Below, piece after piece: positions 36,766-48,853 of a DNA stretch of 64,000 bases; position 1 is the stretch's first letter; every line of letters begins with the position of its first letter. Made by a program: the position numbers and the translations under genes. This DNA is from Taxawa tesnikishii (nom. ined.) (Eukaryota; Ascomycota; Dothideomycetes; Dothideales). The notes beneath the pieces were generated by a model. That model saw only the letters and a list, made by a program, of their open reading frames with translations. It searched no databases and was not told the DNA's origin. The stretch covers positions 1 to 64,000 of the forward strand of contig JAPDRO010000025.1 of the NCBI GenBank assembly GCA_030247885.1, read 5' to 3'.

Positions 36766-39700
36766 TATTTAAAGTATTATTTTACTATAGATTTTACTTC
36801 TTTTAATACATTAAAGACTAATAACTAGTTAAAAGATATTTTTATAAGTACTTAGGAAATTAATAACTTTATTAACTAAATATATAAAGGTACTATTAAT
36901 ATAAATTACTAAGCTACTACTTAGTTATAAAAGGAGTTATATATAGTTAAACCTAATAAGGAAGATAAGGTAAAAACTATAAAAGAAGTAAAGGTAATTA
37001 TAAAAGAAATAAAAGGTAATAAACTAGCTTAAAAAGTAACTTTAAAGAATATAAAAGGTAATATTAAGGCTACTATATACTACTAAAAGGCTATTTTAAC
37101 TAGTAAAAAATAAAAAGGTAGTTTCCTTTAATAATAAAGTAAAGGAAAATTCTAAAAGAATTATAAGGCGCTTTATATATATTAGTATTAGTAAGTACTT
37201 TATAAGGCTAACTAAAGAGGTACTACTTATATATTCTTAAAGAATTTAATTAACTATAAGTAAATTTTTAAAAGGTACTTAAAAGAGTATAAAGACTAAG
37301 AGGAAAGTTACTAAGACTTAGTTAGTAAAAAACTAGTAGTAATAAACGTCTTAACTAACTAAAAAGTAATTTATATTTAGTAACTTATTTAATAATTTAT
37401 TTAATAAGTAGCTACTTATAATACTTACGTAATTAACCTCGAAGAAATAGTTAAGTTAATAGTTTAGTTAAAAGTAGTTATTACTTATACTTTAATTATT
37501 AAATCAAACTACTTAGTAAAAGTAATATACTAGTTAAAAGAAAAAGGAAAAATTATAAAGGAAAAAAAGAGTTATAAAAGAAGAAAAATAAGTTATATTA
37601 ACTATTAGTTAAAAAAGAAGTTTTAAAAATTATACCTTTTACTTAAAAGGATAGTAATATAAGTAAAACTTAAACGACTTTAATAATACTTTAAAGGACT
37701 TCTCGGCCTTATTATAAGTTAATTATACTTATAAAGATAAAGTTTAAAGCTTACTATAATTACTAACTTATTTTCTATATTAATAGCGTATTAAATACTA
37801 CTTTTAAGGACTTTTAAATAGACTAATATAAGCGTATTAATATTACTATTATAAAGGATATTACTTTACTTAATAAAATAAAACTTAAGCCCTTTTACTA
37901 TTATAAACATATAACTATTATTACTTTAATAGTAGTTATACGTCTTCTAAGTACTATAATAAATACTATTAAAGCGCTAAATAACTAAGAAAAATAATAA
38001 AGTATTATTAGCTACGTACGATTTAATAAAGCTACTAAATATAAAGTTTACTTTATTATAATAGTAAATATTTATTCTTTCTAACTAAATAGACTACCTT
38101 TAAAACTAGTATTAGCTTTAATATTAGTCTTATTACCTTAACTACCTTAGCTACTTTAATTATTTTAATTATTTTTTAGTAACTTTATTACTTTTTTAAT
38201 ACTCTTCTAATATAACTAAATTAGTAATATAAGGAGAAGTAAAAGAAAAGAAAGGAAGTTAATAAGAAATTAAAGAAGTAGTTAAAGTAATATTATAGTA
38301 AGTAAGGCTCTTTTTAAGAGGAAATTTAAAAGTACTATAGTTATAATAATAACTAGTATTACTATTAACTTTATATTATAACTTATTTTTACTATCTTAA
38401 TTTATTTACTAGTTAAAATAAGTACTTTATTATCTCGTTATAAATAAGTAGCTACTAAAAAGAGTAATTAATAATAATATAAGTAGTATAATAAAGAAGC
38501 CTTTAAAGACTATTATTATAAATATTCTAAAGGACTATAAATAAATACTTAATAAAACTATAAAGAGTAAGTAAAAGCGTTAATAATAGTAGTTATAAAA
38601 TAGTAGTCTATTAGTTATATATAATATTACTAAATAAAGTAGCTAGTAACTACCTTAATAAGTACTTTAATTAAGTCTTTAACCCTCTTTTATAATAGAC
38701 CCTTTTAGCTAGCTAATAATACTTTTATATTACTTAGAGCCTTTAGTAAGTAGCCCTTTATTAGTTACTACTATAAATCCTTTATAATTATAACTTTTCT
38801 TTAACTAGTTAATATTATAAGTTACTTTAACTATATAGTAAAAGTTAAAGAATTATTATAACTTATTAAAAGAGAGTTTCTAAACTTTAAAGCTAATAAA
38901 AAAAACTAAAATAATAAGCTAAAGGAAATTATTAAGGAATATGATATTTATTATATTATTCTTAATTACTTACTAGTTTATATATAGAGTTTAAGCTATT
39001 ATATTTCTATAAGTAGTAATAGTAGTACTAGTAGTAATAAGAAGGCTTTAAATAGTATTAGTAGCTAAGATAATAATAGTAATAAAGAAAAAGATAAGGA
39101 CGAAGTAGTAGTACGTAATATTTAAAAATAAAGATAAAAATAAAGATAAGAATAAAACGAGTTAAAAGATAAGTTAATAATACGTAATATTTTATAGCAT
39201 TTTAATAGTAATCTTAAACTTATATATAACTCTTTTTAAATAACTCTTTAAAGTCTACTTTCTTATCCTTTTAAAAGTAATTATAAGTATCTTTAAGGAA
39301 CCTTTTAAACTACTCTTTATAGTATTCTTTACTATAAATTAAATATAGTGCTTAATTACGCCGTAACTATTACTTTAATAAATAAAAAGTTAACTTAATA
39401 GAGTTATAATTTAATAAGTAAAGTAATAGAAACTTTACTTTAATATTAAATTAGTTATAAAGCGCCTTTACTTTTACTAACTAATAAGTTTTATAGTTAT
39501 TTATTACTATTTACTTTCTAGATCCTTATAATTATAGTAATATATACTACTTTAATTAGTAAAGGAATATCTTAACTATAATAAAGCCTTTAATAACTAG
39601 AGTAATATCCTCTAAGTAACTATTAATAGTAAGCGCTAATAAGATTAAATACTAAGTAATATACTTTAAGGTTTTAATATTAATATATAGTTAACTTCTT

Positions 39701-40279
39701 AGTAACTAACTATTACGCTTATATAGCGTTTTTTACTATTATTACTTTCGTTTATATATACTAACTAGTTTTCCTTTACGCTTTATAGTTACTTATTAAA
39801 AATAGCGCGCTAAATTAAATTACGCTAAGTAACTATACGTTACTATACCTTATTAATAAAGTCTAGTCTTATAAGTATATAAGATATTATAAGCCTTAAT
39901 ATTTAAATATTAAAACGTATAATTAATTCTTATATTAACTCGTTTTAATAAGTATTTTACTTTATATTATCCTTTTAAAGAGTAGTTATATAATATAATC
40001 CTTTATTTTTAAAGTAATAACTAGTAGTCTTTTATTCTTTAATAGCGTAATTAAAAGTCTTATAGTATTTTTATATATATTAAAGTTTTCCTTCTTATAA
40101 TAAAACGCTATCTTTAAGTCTTTACCTTTAAATAACGCTATAATTTAACTTCTTTTAAACTAACTATCTTCGAAATACTCTTATAATTATACCTTATTAT
40201 AAGGGGTAAAGGAAACTATAGTAATTACTAGTAAATAGTTATCTTAATTAGTTATAACTTATAGTAACTATATTAGATA
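36766..40279. other. RIP-affected spacer between the inverted Fot1-like copies
   Basis: About 3.5 kb. The first 1.5 kb is purine-rich and its + strand translation is rich in Lys and Glu; the rest is mixed. I could not assign a family. It may be a further decayed mobile element. Confidence 0.4.
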
Positions 40280-42126
40280 ATATATTTTATAAGTAAGTTA
40301 ATTACTTAAGTAAGTTAATTACCTTACGAAACTAAAACGCTTACGTAGTAATATTACGTAATACTATAATACTTTATAGTAGTTTATAAAATAGTATATA
40401 ATTATTTAAAAACGTTATTATCTTTTATATTCTCTATTTCTACTTTATAAGTATAAAAGTTATACTTAATTTTATTATAATAACTATAACGCTACTTTAT
40501 ATATATTTTCTTTATAGCCTTCTTACTATTATTATTACTATTACTTTTCTTAATAATAACTAGATTAATTACCTTACTTATTATTAAAGTTTCCTTTATT
40601 TATATATATTACCTTTTACGACTCTTATACTTTATAACTACTTTAATTACATCTTATAAACGCGCTATTTCTTCGCGTATTAATATTATCTTATATACTA
40701 TCTATTAAGTACTCTTAGTTAATTACTTAACTTACTTATTTAAAGAACTTACTAAAAACTCTTAATATTTTTATATATAATTTCGAATTAGCGTTAATTA
40801 CGCTTTTATTTTACTAGCGTTATATAGTATTTTCGCCTCTTATTTAACTATACTTAATATAAGTAACGTTAGTATATATAGCCTTATATTTAACTTTAAT
40901 AATATAACTTCTAAGTTATATAAGACTAACTTAGCGCCTCGAAACTTTATATAAATATTCTCCTATATAAACGCCTTCTTAAAAGTTACTTTAAAAGTAA
41001 TTAAAAAGGTTTCTTTTATAATATAATAAACGCGACTATATACTAAGGTTAAGATCTTATTATTATATAAGCGCTTTAGTAGTAAGTAGTAAACGATATT
41101 AAGTAACTATAATAAGTATAAAGAGTATAAAAGTATATAAAAAGTTATAATATTATTTTCCTTATAATAATCCTAGAATTTAACTAAGTAGTAATTCTTA
41201 TAACTATTAATAATAAGTAGTTTATATACCTTAATAGTATAAGTCTTTATATATATATTAAAGTACTTAAGTTATATAAGCGTAAGCTTATTATTAGTTT
41301 AATTAGTAAAGGAAACCTTAATAATTTAGTTATAAAGTAAATTACTAAACTAAGTTAAAATAAGGACTTTACTTACGAAAATAATAAAAAGTAAAATAAC
41401 GCGCCTTATAGTCTTAACGCCTTATATTAAAGTAACTTACTCGTAATTACTAAGTTATAGTTTCTTTTATTTACTAAGTTTCTTTAAGCTTATAATAACT
41501 AGTTAAGATAATATTTTACTTATTAAAAAGCTAGATTTATTAAAGTTATAAGTATCTTTATTTAAGATATTATACTTCGCCTTTATTAACTAAATAAGTA
41601 TAAATTAAAGCTAAATAACTACTAGATTTTTATAAGTAACTTACTAGTAATTATACAAATAGTTTTATTACGTTTATAACTTAAGCGTATACTTAATAAA
41701 GTTATTAACTTAGTTCTTACTAATAGGCTTCTTATTATATTTTCTTAGTAGTTTATTTACTATATTTTATATATTTTCCTTTAAGAGTAATACGCTATAT
41801 AAACTCTCGTTTAATATACGCTATATTATTACCTTTTCTTTTAGTTTTATAAAGTACTTTAATTTCGACTTATAGTTACGTTAAAAGTATTATTTAGCGC
41901 GTTAGTTTTATAGCGTTAATTAGAGTATAATATATATTATTATAATACGTCTTTTACTTTAAATTTACTTAAATATAATATTAAAGATAATAAGGTATAT
42001 ATCTTCTTTAATATAAGTATATTATACGTTATATTATTAAGGTATTACATAATGTTACTACGTAAGTATTTTAGTTTTATAAAGTAGTTAATTTACTTAG
42101 GTAGTTAACTTACTTATAAAATATAT
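40280..42126 (-). mobile_element. Fot1/Pogo-like DNA transposon, copy B (1847 bp, inverted)
   Basis: The same element as copy A in reverse orientation and exactly the same length. TA lies on both sides (40278-40279 and 42127-42128). The sequence just inside its right end (about 41950-42060) is the complement of the left interior of copy A, and its left interior matches the right interior of A. The outermost ACGT is mutated to ATAT at both ends. RIP-mutated throughout. Confidence 0.88.
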
Positions 42127-42795
42127 TACTTATATATTATAAAAGGCTATAAAACTTATATAACTTAGTGGATTTACTCGCTAACGTTAAAAGAGCTTAG
42201 AGACACTATATTTAGAAGGTATTACTCTATAGTTAAAGGGCTATATCTTGAAAAACAATGGAAATGGGCATCAACCGGGCCAAAAACGCGATTTTGGCGG
42301 GGCGGACAGCGGATTTTCCCGCTCGAGACCCGGACCTTTTGAACGCGAGAATATCCCTTACGGGAGGTCTAGCGTGACATGGTCACGTGCTAGGCATACG
42401 CGAAGCCTGCGACGCGCCTGCGATATCCCTGCTCGTGAGGTATTGGTCCTTACATATATGTTGTAAGGTTAGCTACAATATTGAAGAAAGCGATAGGCAT
42501 AGTGGGGCAGTCACAGGCAACAACACATTGTAAGCCTGATTTTGTGAGCAATGTGCATCTGTCGTCATCCTGACCACAGTCAACCATGATCAAGTAGCAC
42601 GTAAGCAACTATACACGGGAAGGCGCAGACAAGCTTGGTCTGCTGGCTATCTTCTCACTTATCTGTTCTCTTACCATCGATGCAACGTTCCAGGTTCCAG
42701 GTTCCAGGTGTCTTTCCGCTCTAGACACTCCAGCCCCTCAACAGGTCGAGATATTGCAACTCCCAACCATGTCTCTCTGACCTGAAAACCCTAAC
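42127..42795. other. Sharp return to normal composition; upstream region of the DUF3292 gene
   Basis: Composition switches within about 70 bases near 42170-42240. The rest presumably contains the promoter of the gene starting at 42796. The 72-codon frame at 42248 has no recognisable feature and is probably chance. CCAGGTTCCAGGTTCCAGGT, a short tandem, lies near 42690-42710. Confidence 0.5.
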
Positions 42796-44999
42796 ATGGC
42801 TGAACCACCCACCAAATCACATGCGCTTGCGAGGCAGGCGGCGATAGTAGCAGGAGGCATGAACGCCCAACCCGGACAGGATCCTACTGCTGTGGTTGAT
42901 CTCGGGTGGCATACAGACCCGGAGCACATGACTCAGCCTTTCATCCCCGGCATCAGCAATGAGGACCTTTGGTTGCTTGTTCGAAGGTTCAATAAGGTTA
43001 GTCCACGCATCTTCAGATCACGACTCTCTAATCCTCACCGGAACAGACAGTGTTCCACCTGAGAGAAACGCAGAAAACTTCCGTTGGCGGGTTGGATCTT
43101 GGCGTAGCAGCCGATGAAGAATTTTCTCCGAACAAGATGCGCAGTCAGATTGAGAGGCTGTACATGGGAGCTGTAAGTGCAATGGAGGGTAGGCATCTCG
43201 GTTGTGTTATCTGATACGTTTTGTAGATCATTGGTACACTGGCCTTCATTAAACACGTCTCTCGACTCCGTTCGTGGCGCGAAAGAAGAAGAACAGCGGC
43301 TTTCTGTATCGTGCGTCCTGTTTTCGTCAAACACAGGATGACGCTGAGTTGACCAGGTTTACTTCGCCATGTGGGCCCTCGACTTCTTGACTCTGTTCAT
43401 TCTAGTCTTGTTGATTGCACTCATCGTCTCGCCAGCCGTTCGAGCTCTTCTGTTCCCACCCGCACCAATCGCTTTGGTCGGCAGTTTGAGCGGCGGCGTG
43501 ACAAGACCCAATGCCGGAATACTAGCCACTACTGATTCTGTCACCGGCGCCCCTGAGAACAACACAGGGGAAGCAGTTGAGAATGAGGCCAGTAACTTTG
43601 TTACCGCTCTGGGAGCCATTGCCATGAACGTTCTCTTGGGAACAGATCCACAAGGCGAACCGAACTCAGCAAAGGAAGGGTTGAATGGTCCTATCCCATC
43701 ACCGGATAAGTTAGCGACCATGGTGGCAACCATGAAAGACAAAGCAGAGGGAGTGGACAAACCATCCCATGACAAGACGAAAGTTCCCATGGAAACCATC
43801 ATGTGGTCTAAGATGAGACTCTTGATGCACGCTATCACCATGTTCTCGGATACCTGGGAGAAATCTGGGAAGTAAGATTTCATCCTAGGTCCTGGGCCAT
43901 CCAGCTACTGACAAGACAGTCTGCTAAATCCGAAGCCTCCATTTCCCCAAACTATCACCGCCTTCGTCTGGCAAGTCTGATCGTTCCGCTGGCCGCAGCT
44001 TCAGTATTCCTGACACGAGATCTATTCGTAAGAAGTTCCACGTTCACCATTGGACTTGGATTTTTCGGAGATCCTGTGCTAAAGTCCGCCTATCACTTGC
44101 TGAACTACAAGTTCCCTGTCTGGACAGAAAGCAGGCTCATCGACAAGTACCTATCATCATGTGATGTGTGCCGCGAGAGCTGCTAATGAATGAACAGCAC
44201 CATATTCAGGGGCGTTCCGACAAACTCTCAATTGGCTCTCACCCTACTGCGCCTCGGCGAAGCTAGACATGCTCCGCTTCCACCTCCTCCACGTATCAAC
44301 AAAGAACCATCTATGAAACCCGTTGAGCTTTCGGACGGTGTTCTTGACACCACTGGTGACGACTACCCGCTTGGTGCTACGGACGCCGAGCTGACAATGG
44401 CTGCCGGATACGACAAAGCCACGGTCGACCACGCAGGCGGCGAGGACGCTGAGGTGACGGAACACAACAGCAAGAAGAGCTCCAAAGTCTTGAACCTCAT
44501 CAGAGGAGGCACAAAGGCGGCCGTCCGAGCAGGGGTCGCTTTTGACCGAGCCAGAGCGAAAGCTGGACATGGTGGGGCGAAAAACCGTGTCGGTATCATT
44601 CCCTCACAAAACAAGACGCAGTTCAACGGTCCCGTAGAGTTCGACGCCCGCTACGAAGGTCAGAAAGGCTACCTCCGCCTGGACGCATTCGCTAACCCAC
44701 CGATGCTTGTCTTCAACAAAGTCTCTGCCATGGCGCGCCAGGACAGCATCGAGGATCACATAGATTTTCAAACTTTCTGGAGCCTGCCAATCAACGACAT
44801 TACAGAATTAAGGAAGCATTCTGGCTACGGAATGAAGGCCAAATTACTGGCAGGCTGGGCATTGAACGAGGAACTAAACGACAGTTTAGGGCTTTCGGAC
44901 AGACATGGCAATGAGTGGGCGATGACTGCGATTCCGCACAGGGATGAGCTATTCAATCGACTGATAGCTGTTGGCGAGCAGAAGTGGGAGACTCGGTAG
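42796..44999 (+). CDS. DUF3292-family membrane protein (6 exons)
   Basis: Reads from ATG at 42796 through short introns at 42997-43046, 43173-43226, 43311-43356, about 43872-43915 and 44147-44197 to TAG at 44997-44999. After splicing the N-terminal half has L-L-V-R-R-F-N-K, then V-F-H-L-R-E, D-E-E-F-S-P-N-K, R-S-W-R-E-R-R-R-T-A-A-F-C and a strong hydrophobic segment (43367-43460) followed by L-L-F-P-P-A-P. A second hydrophobic pair lies near 43970-44080, then F-R-G-V-P-T-N-(S)-Q-L-(A)-L-T-L-L-R-(L)-G-E-A and P-L-P-P-P-P. The C-terminal domain is soluble. This order matches the fungal DUF3292 family, of unknown function. The fourth acceptor is uncertain: the one at 43915 keeps the frame open, whereas 43919 would need a frame change near 43945. 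First real gene inside the AT-rich block. Confidence 0.82.
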
Positions 45000-45437
45000 T
45001 GATCGAGCGAGGGACTCTGGGCTGGGTCAGCCAACTGCGATCTCTAAAGTCGCAGATCGGTCATGCATACGATACTCCCCATGAGAAATCTGTTCCTGAG
45101 TTCTTGTGCTACCGTGTTCCGCCAGATTCTGTTGTAAGAGGGGCATCAGGACATAGTGCCGGTAGGACCGATACAAATTGCTTCCCAGCCATAAGTCGAT
45201 GCAAAATGCGTTGGTGTCTCCGATGTCAGCGGACATCAGCAGCAGAAGCTCCTTGTTGAACCTTGCGCATGTAAGGGCACTACACAAGAGTTGCTATGTG
45301 CGGAGGTATTTCTGTTGCCACGGAGCAGATGCTCCATAGATCGCCTGTGTCGGACCTAACTAACACGCATGAATGCAAAGAGCTCACCCTCTTCAAGTGA
45401 TCGTTTGTAGAGTTCACGTTTTCCGTGCAGTAGTACC

Positions 45438-46264
45438 GTGAGTCTAGGCTCCGACCTAGAGTGGCCGTCACGGCAAAGGATCACAAGCGATCCCTTCAGC
45501 CCGGAACCGCTCATAGCGCCCAGACCAATCACCACATCCGCACTCGCTATCTTCGGCAACGACTGCGTATTTCATTCCCTCAACAACATGCATACGCTCG
45601 ATACAAACGGTGGCATCGTTCATGTGTTTGCAAACACACCAACTACGTCGATGTCTGCTACAAAGCACCTTGGTCTTGCCATTGCTGATTCAGTCGGAAC
45701 CTGTGGATCGAGGGGCTATATTAGCGAACTTTTGAATGGCCAAGCCAAGGCGCCGAACCGGAATGCGGATGCTGTACATCATATCAATGTTGAGGTGGCT
45801 GACAAGAATCGTGTTCTCACATTAGAAGAGGCAGCGACCAAGGATGCGGAAGAGAGTAGAAATACTGAGCTACATGGTTTAGATATCTTTCACAGATGGA
45901 TTCAGTTGTAGGACAATGATTTGGTGTTAGAGGGCAGGCATCCTGTAGCGAAAGGCACCGCCCACGACCTCGGTGTCGATGGCGTTCCCAAGGCCAACAA
46001 AATCATCATTTCAGACCCTGAGCATATCTACACCGCCGAGTCACTTCTGCAGATGCCTCTCGATACTGACCGATTGATTGAAAAAGGCAAAGTACAGAAG
46101 GGCCCGATATTAGTGCATCAAAAGAGTACACGATTGACATTGAGGGAATGGAAGTATACCTAGAGATGCCACAAGCCTACGACACCCTAGTAGTACAATC
46201 ACCGACATCAATCGCCGAGGCCAATCTTACTGGCGAACCACACACTAGCGGTGCAACCAAGTAA
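45438..46264 (+). pseudogene. Unrecognised gene, interrupted (about 275 codons)
   Basis: A coding-like frame starts near 45438, is stopped once by TAG at 45909-45911, continues in the same frame to about 46117, then moves frame by an apparent one-base loss and ends at TAA 46262-46264 with residues G-A-T-K. The segments before and after the breaks look like one protein: acidic, with S-D-P-E-H-I-Y-T-A-E-S-L-L-Q-M-P before the shift and I-D-I-E-G-M-E-V-Y-L-E-M-P after it. I recognise no family, signal peptide or membrane segment. An unseen intron could explain the TAG. The start is uncertain. Confidence 0.4.
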
Positions 46265-46336
46265 TATTTATATTAAAGTATAATCTTCTAGGGATTTGTA
46301 TCCTGCTGAGGTAAGTGCTGGAACTAACAACTATGC

Positions 46337-46360
46337 GGGGTACGGGTACGGGTACGGGGG
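46337..46360 (+). repeat. GGGTAC hexamer run
   Basis: Three GGGTAC units followed by five Gs. It is G-rich and telomere-like in spacing but not TTAGGG, and lies in a gene-free stretch. Confidence 0.8.
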
Positions 46361-46364
46361 TAAA

Positions 46365-47164
46365 CGGCTGCTACTAAACAAGATTCGAAAGCTCAATGTG
46401 TTGATGTAATTCTGTTAGGGCTGTGCAGTATGGTACCCGACTTTGGCAGTATTGCACAACTGCACTGCGGACTGCCGGACTTGTACAGTGCTGGGACGCT
46501 TGCAGCTCATAGACGCAGCAAAGCATCTCGTCATTAAAGATGCGGGCTGGCCTCGACCTTCTGCCGCCTTTCTCCGTTTACCAAGATTAACCCTATGTGG
46601 GGTAGTGGGCAAGGAGTGTGCGGGGTGGCTGGCCACACTATCTCTATATGGTCAATGCCAAGGGCGCCACTTCACCTTTTCACATCTTGGCTGGTGAGCG
46701 CAGGAGAAGGCATTGGCACAATGTAAGCTCACCAAGGACTGCAAGAACTTTTCGCCAGCCTTGTTTCTAACCCGACACAGATGCTAAGCGGAACGTTTGG
46801 ATGAGGTTGACGATTGCGAGCGAGTAATCTTCCCGAGAAATAAAGAAAAGAAAAATAAACCGTAGATGCTCGATGTCTCCTTACGACCGCGCGCATCAGA
46901 CTACTGGCAAAAGCGCTGGCCGCCCTCAATCCGGCGATCCTCCATTGATGACAATTGCAAACGCAGATAGTTTCCGGGAGCCCGTGCGCACGGCAGTTGT
47001 TGCAGGCGAGCATACCGTGGAAGTCATCAGGGTGACTCCTATGTAAAGTGCTCCTACTACCCCCTGGTGCGGACTAACAACGAATTTGCCAAAACCTGTA
47101 CATCCCCGCTGTACGTTGAGGTGTCTCTGCTTCTCAAATCAGCATTGTCAGTTTGGATTCCACC
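46365..47164. other. Intergenic region before the first MFS gene
   Basis: Normal composition, no convincing gene. Short frames on both strands lack features. The last part must contain the promoter of the MFS gene, whose start has a strong CCACCATGG context. Confidence 0.4.
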
Positions 47165-48853
47165 ATGGCCGAAGCAAAGGGAGACGAGCTTCACGAGATT
47201 CACCATGTCGACACCGTCGTGCGCGACCAGATCCATGAGCAAGAGCTAGGGCATGAGACGGATACGGTGCTCCTCGATGCCGGAGCAGCCCATCTAGAGA
47301 AGAGTGACCTTGGACACCTGAAGTTGGCCAAAGATGGCCACACTGTGCTCGTGCCGCAGCCATCGGAGAATCCTGATGATCCTCTGAATTGGTCGTGGCG
47401 CAAAAAGCACATGATGCTGTTCATAGTTGGCTTCACCGGCTTTCTTGGAGACTTTCAGAGCGGCTCTGGTGTGCCACTCATCATAATTCAGGGCGAGTAC
47501 TGGGGACTCTCTCCTGCGCATGTAAACGAAGTTGGTAACTTGAACGTATTGATGCTGTAAGTCACATGCGGTTCGTAAGGGAAGACTTGAACGAAGCTAA
47601 TTCTTGTAGGGGCATCGGAGGTTTCATCTGGATCGTGGTAACGTCCTGGTGGGGACGCGCCCCTGTGATGTTTTGGAGCACGCTCGCCGGCGCCATGTTC
47701 ACTCTCGCCTGTGCAGTTACCGAGTCATTCAACGTCTACTATGGATTTCGCGCCATGATGAGTCTCGCGCTTACTTCCTTCCAAATCACCGGACTAGCCT
47801 GCGTGAAAGACATGTTCTTTTTCCACGAGCACGCAAGGAAGATTGGAATCTGGGTCGCATGGTTTATCATGTCACCGTACCTTGGACCTTTCTTCGCCAA
47901 CTTCATCGTCGCTGGCACCGGTCAGTGGCGACCTGTCATGTGGTTGAACTTCGGCATCATATGGCTGGACCTTATTCTCATACTGCTGTTTGGCGACGAA
48001 ACCTACTACAACCGTAGCATTCCTACCGAGCAACAACCACCTAGAGGATCTAGGATCGCACGTGTACTAGGGATATGGCAGATCAAGAACCATAAAGGGT
48101 ACTTCAAGTCGCTCAAAGTGTGCATCAAGCGCATGCTTTCGTGTCTGTTCAAGCCGGTCGTGATCCCGGCCATGTTGTATTAGTAAGTGTTTTCACGGAG
48201 CTCTTGCTGGAGAGCGGTGGCTGATATGACTGCAGCGCCATGAGCTTCATGTGGGCGGTCGGCATCAATATCACGACGACGATCCTGCTCGAAACTCCAA
48301 CGGAGGTCGGTGGCTACGGCTTCGGTCCTAAGGCTGTCGGGTTCTTGTACTTCACCCCCTAGTTGCTGTCATACTCGGAGAAGGCTTCGGTCACTGGTTC
48401 AATGATTACCTGGCTACTCGATACATCCGCAAACACGATGGTATATTCAAGCCGGAAGCGCGCCTCTGGACTTGCTACGTTGGTGCTATCTTTATGTTGC
48501 CTGGTCTCATTGTCACTGGACAGACACTGGAGAAACATTTGTCCTACGCTGGTATCGTCATGGGCTGGGGCATATACGTCTTCGGAGTGATGCTTGCAAG
48601 CGTCGCAATTACTGCGTACCTGCTTGACTCCTATCCGACGGCATCGTCGGAGGTGGCAGGCTTCCTCAACTTTGCTCGCGTCATGGGCGGCTTTTCGGTA
48701 GGATATTTCCAGGCACCCTGGGGTGCAAAGGATGGATTCGGGCTGTCTTTTGGCATCCAGGCAATCATCGTCGGCGCAGCTGTGGCGATCGTTGTTGTGC
48801 TCCAGCTATTTGGTGACAGGTTGAGACACAGAGGTGGTGCTGTTGTTGGGTAA
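47165..48853 (+). CDS. Major facilitator superfamily transporter (interrupted by a 1-base loss)
   Basis: Starts at ATG 47165 in a CCACCATGG context. Introns lie at 47557-47609 and 48183-48235. The N-terminal cytosolic tail contains the fungal MFS motif N-P-D-D-P-L-N-W-S-W-R-K-K before the first membrane helix. Helices follow with W-G-R-A-P (inter-helix loop), F-R-A-M-M and the central D-M-F-F-F-H-E-H-A-R-K-I-G segment. The second half has F-M-W-A-V-G-I-N-I-T and Y-G-F-G-P-K-A-V-G-F. The frame meets TAG at 48360 directly after a run of five Cs (48355-48359); one more C would restore the normal V-A-V-I-L-G-E-G-F-G-H-W-F-N-D continuation, which then runs cleanly to 48853. About 12 helices in all. 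Substrate unknown; the family covers small-molecule uptake or efflux at the plasma membrane. Confidence 0.85.

Larger units (their letters stand above)
9540..42170. other. 32.6-kb AT-rich block with saturating RIP signature
   Basis: TpA is extremely common while CpA and TpG are rare; many 60-base lines contain neither. CpG, CpT and CpC persist (for example CGCGCCTC words). This is the pattern of repeat-induced point mutation, which turns CpA into TpA on both strands. Because ATG itself contains TpG, start codons are largely gone and Gln/Trp codons have become stops, so no open frame of 60 codons or more survives. The block ends abruptly near 42170-42240, where normal composition returns. Confidence 0.92.

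Noticed and set aside
9540-42170. CRISPR-like or tRNA gene content in the AT-rich block
   Set aside because: The only regular repeats are contiguous tandems without spacers, and no cloverleaf-compatible GC-containing stretch was noticed.
43872-43948. A further one-base loss in the DUF3292 gene near 43945
   Set aside because: Choosing the acceptor at 43915 instead of 43919 keeps the frame open, so the break is not needed and was not counted.
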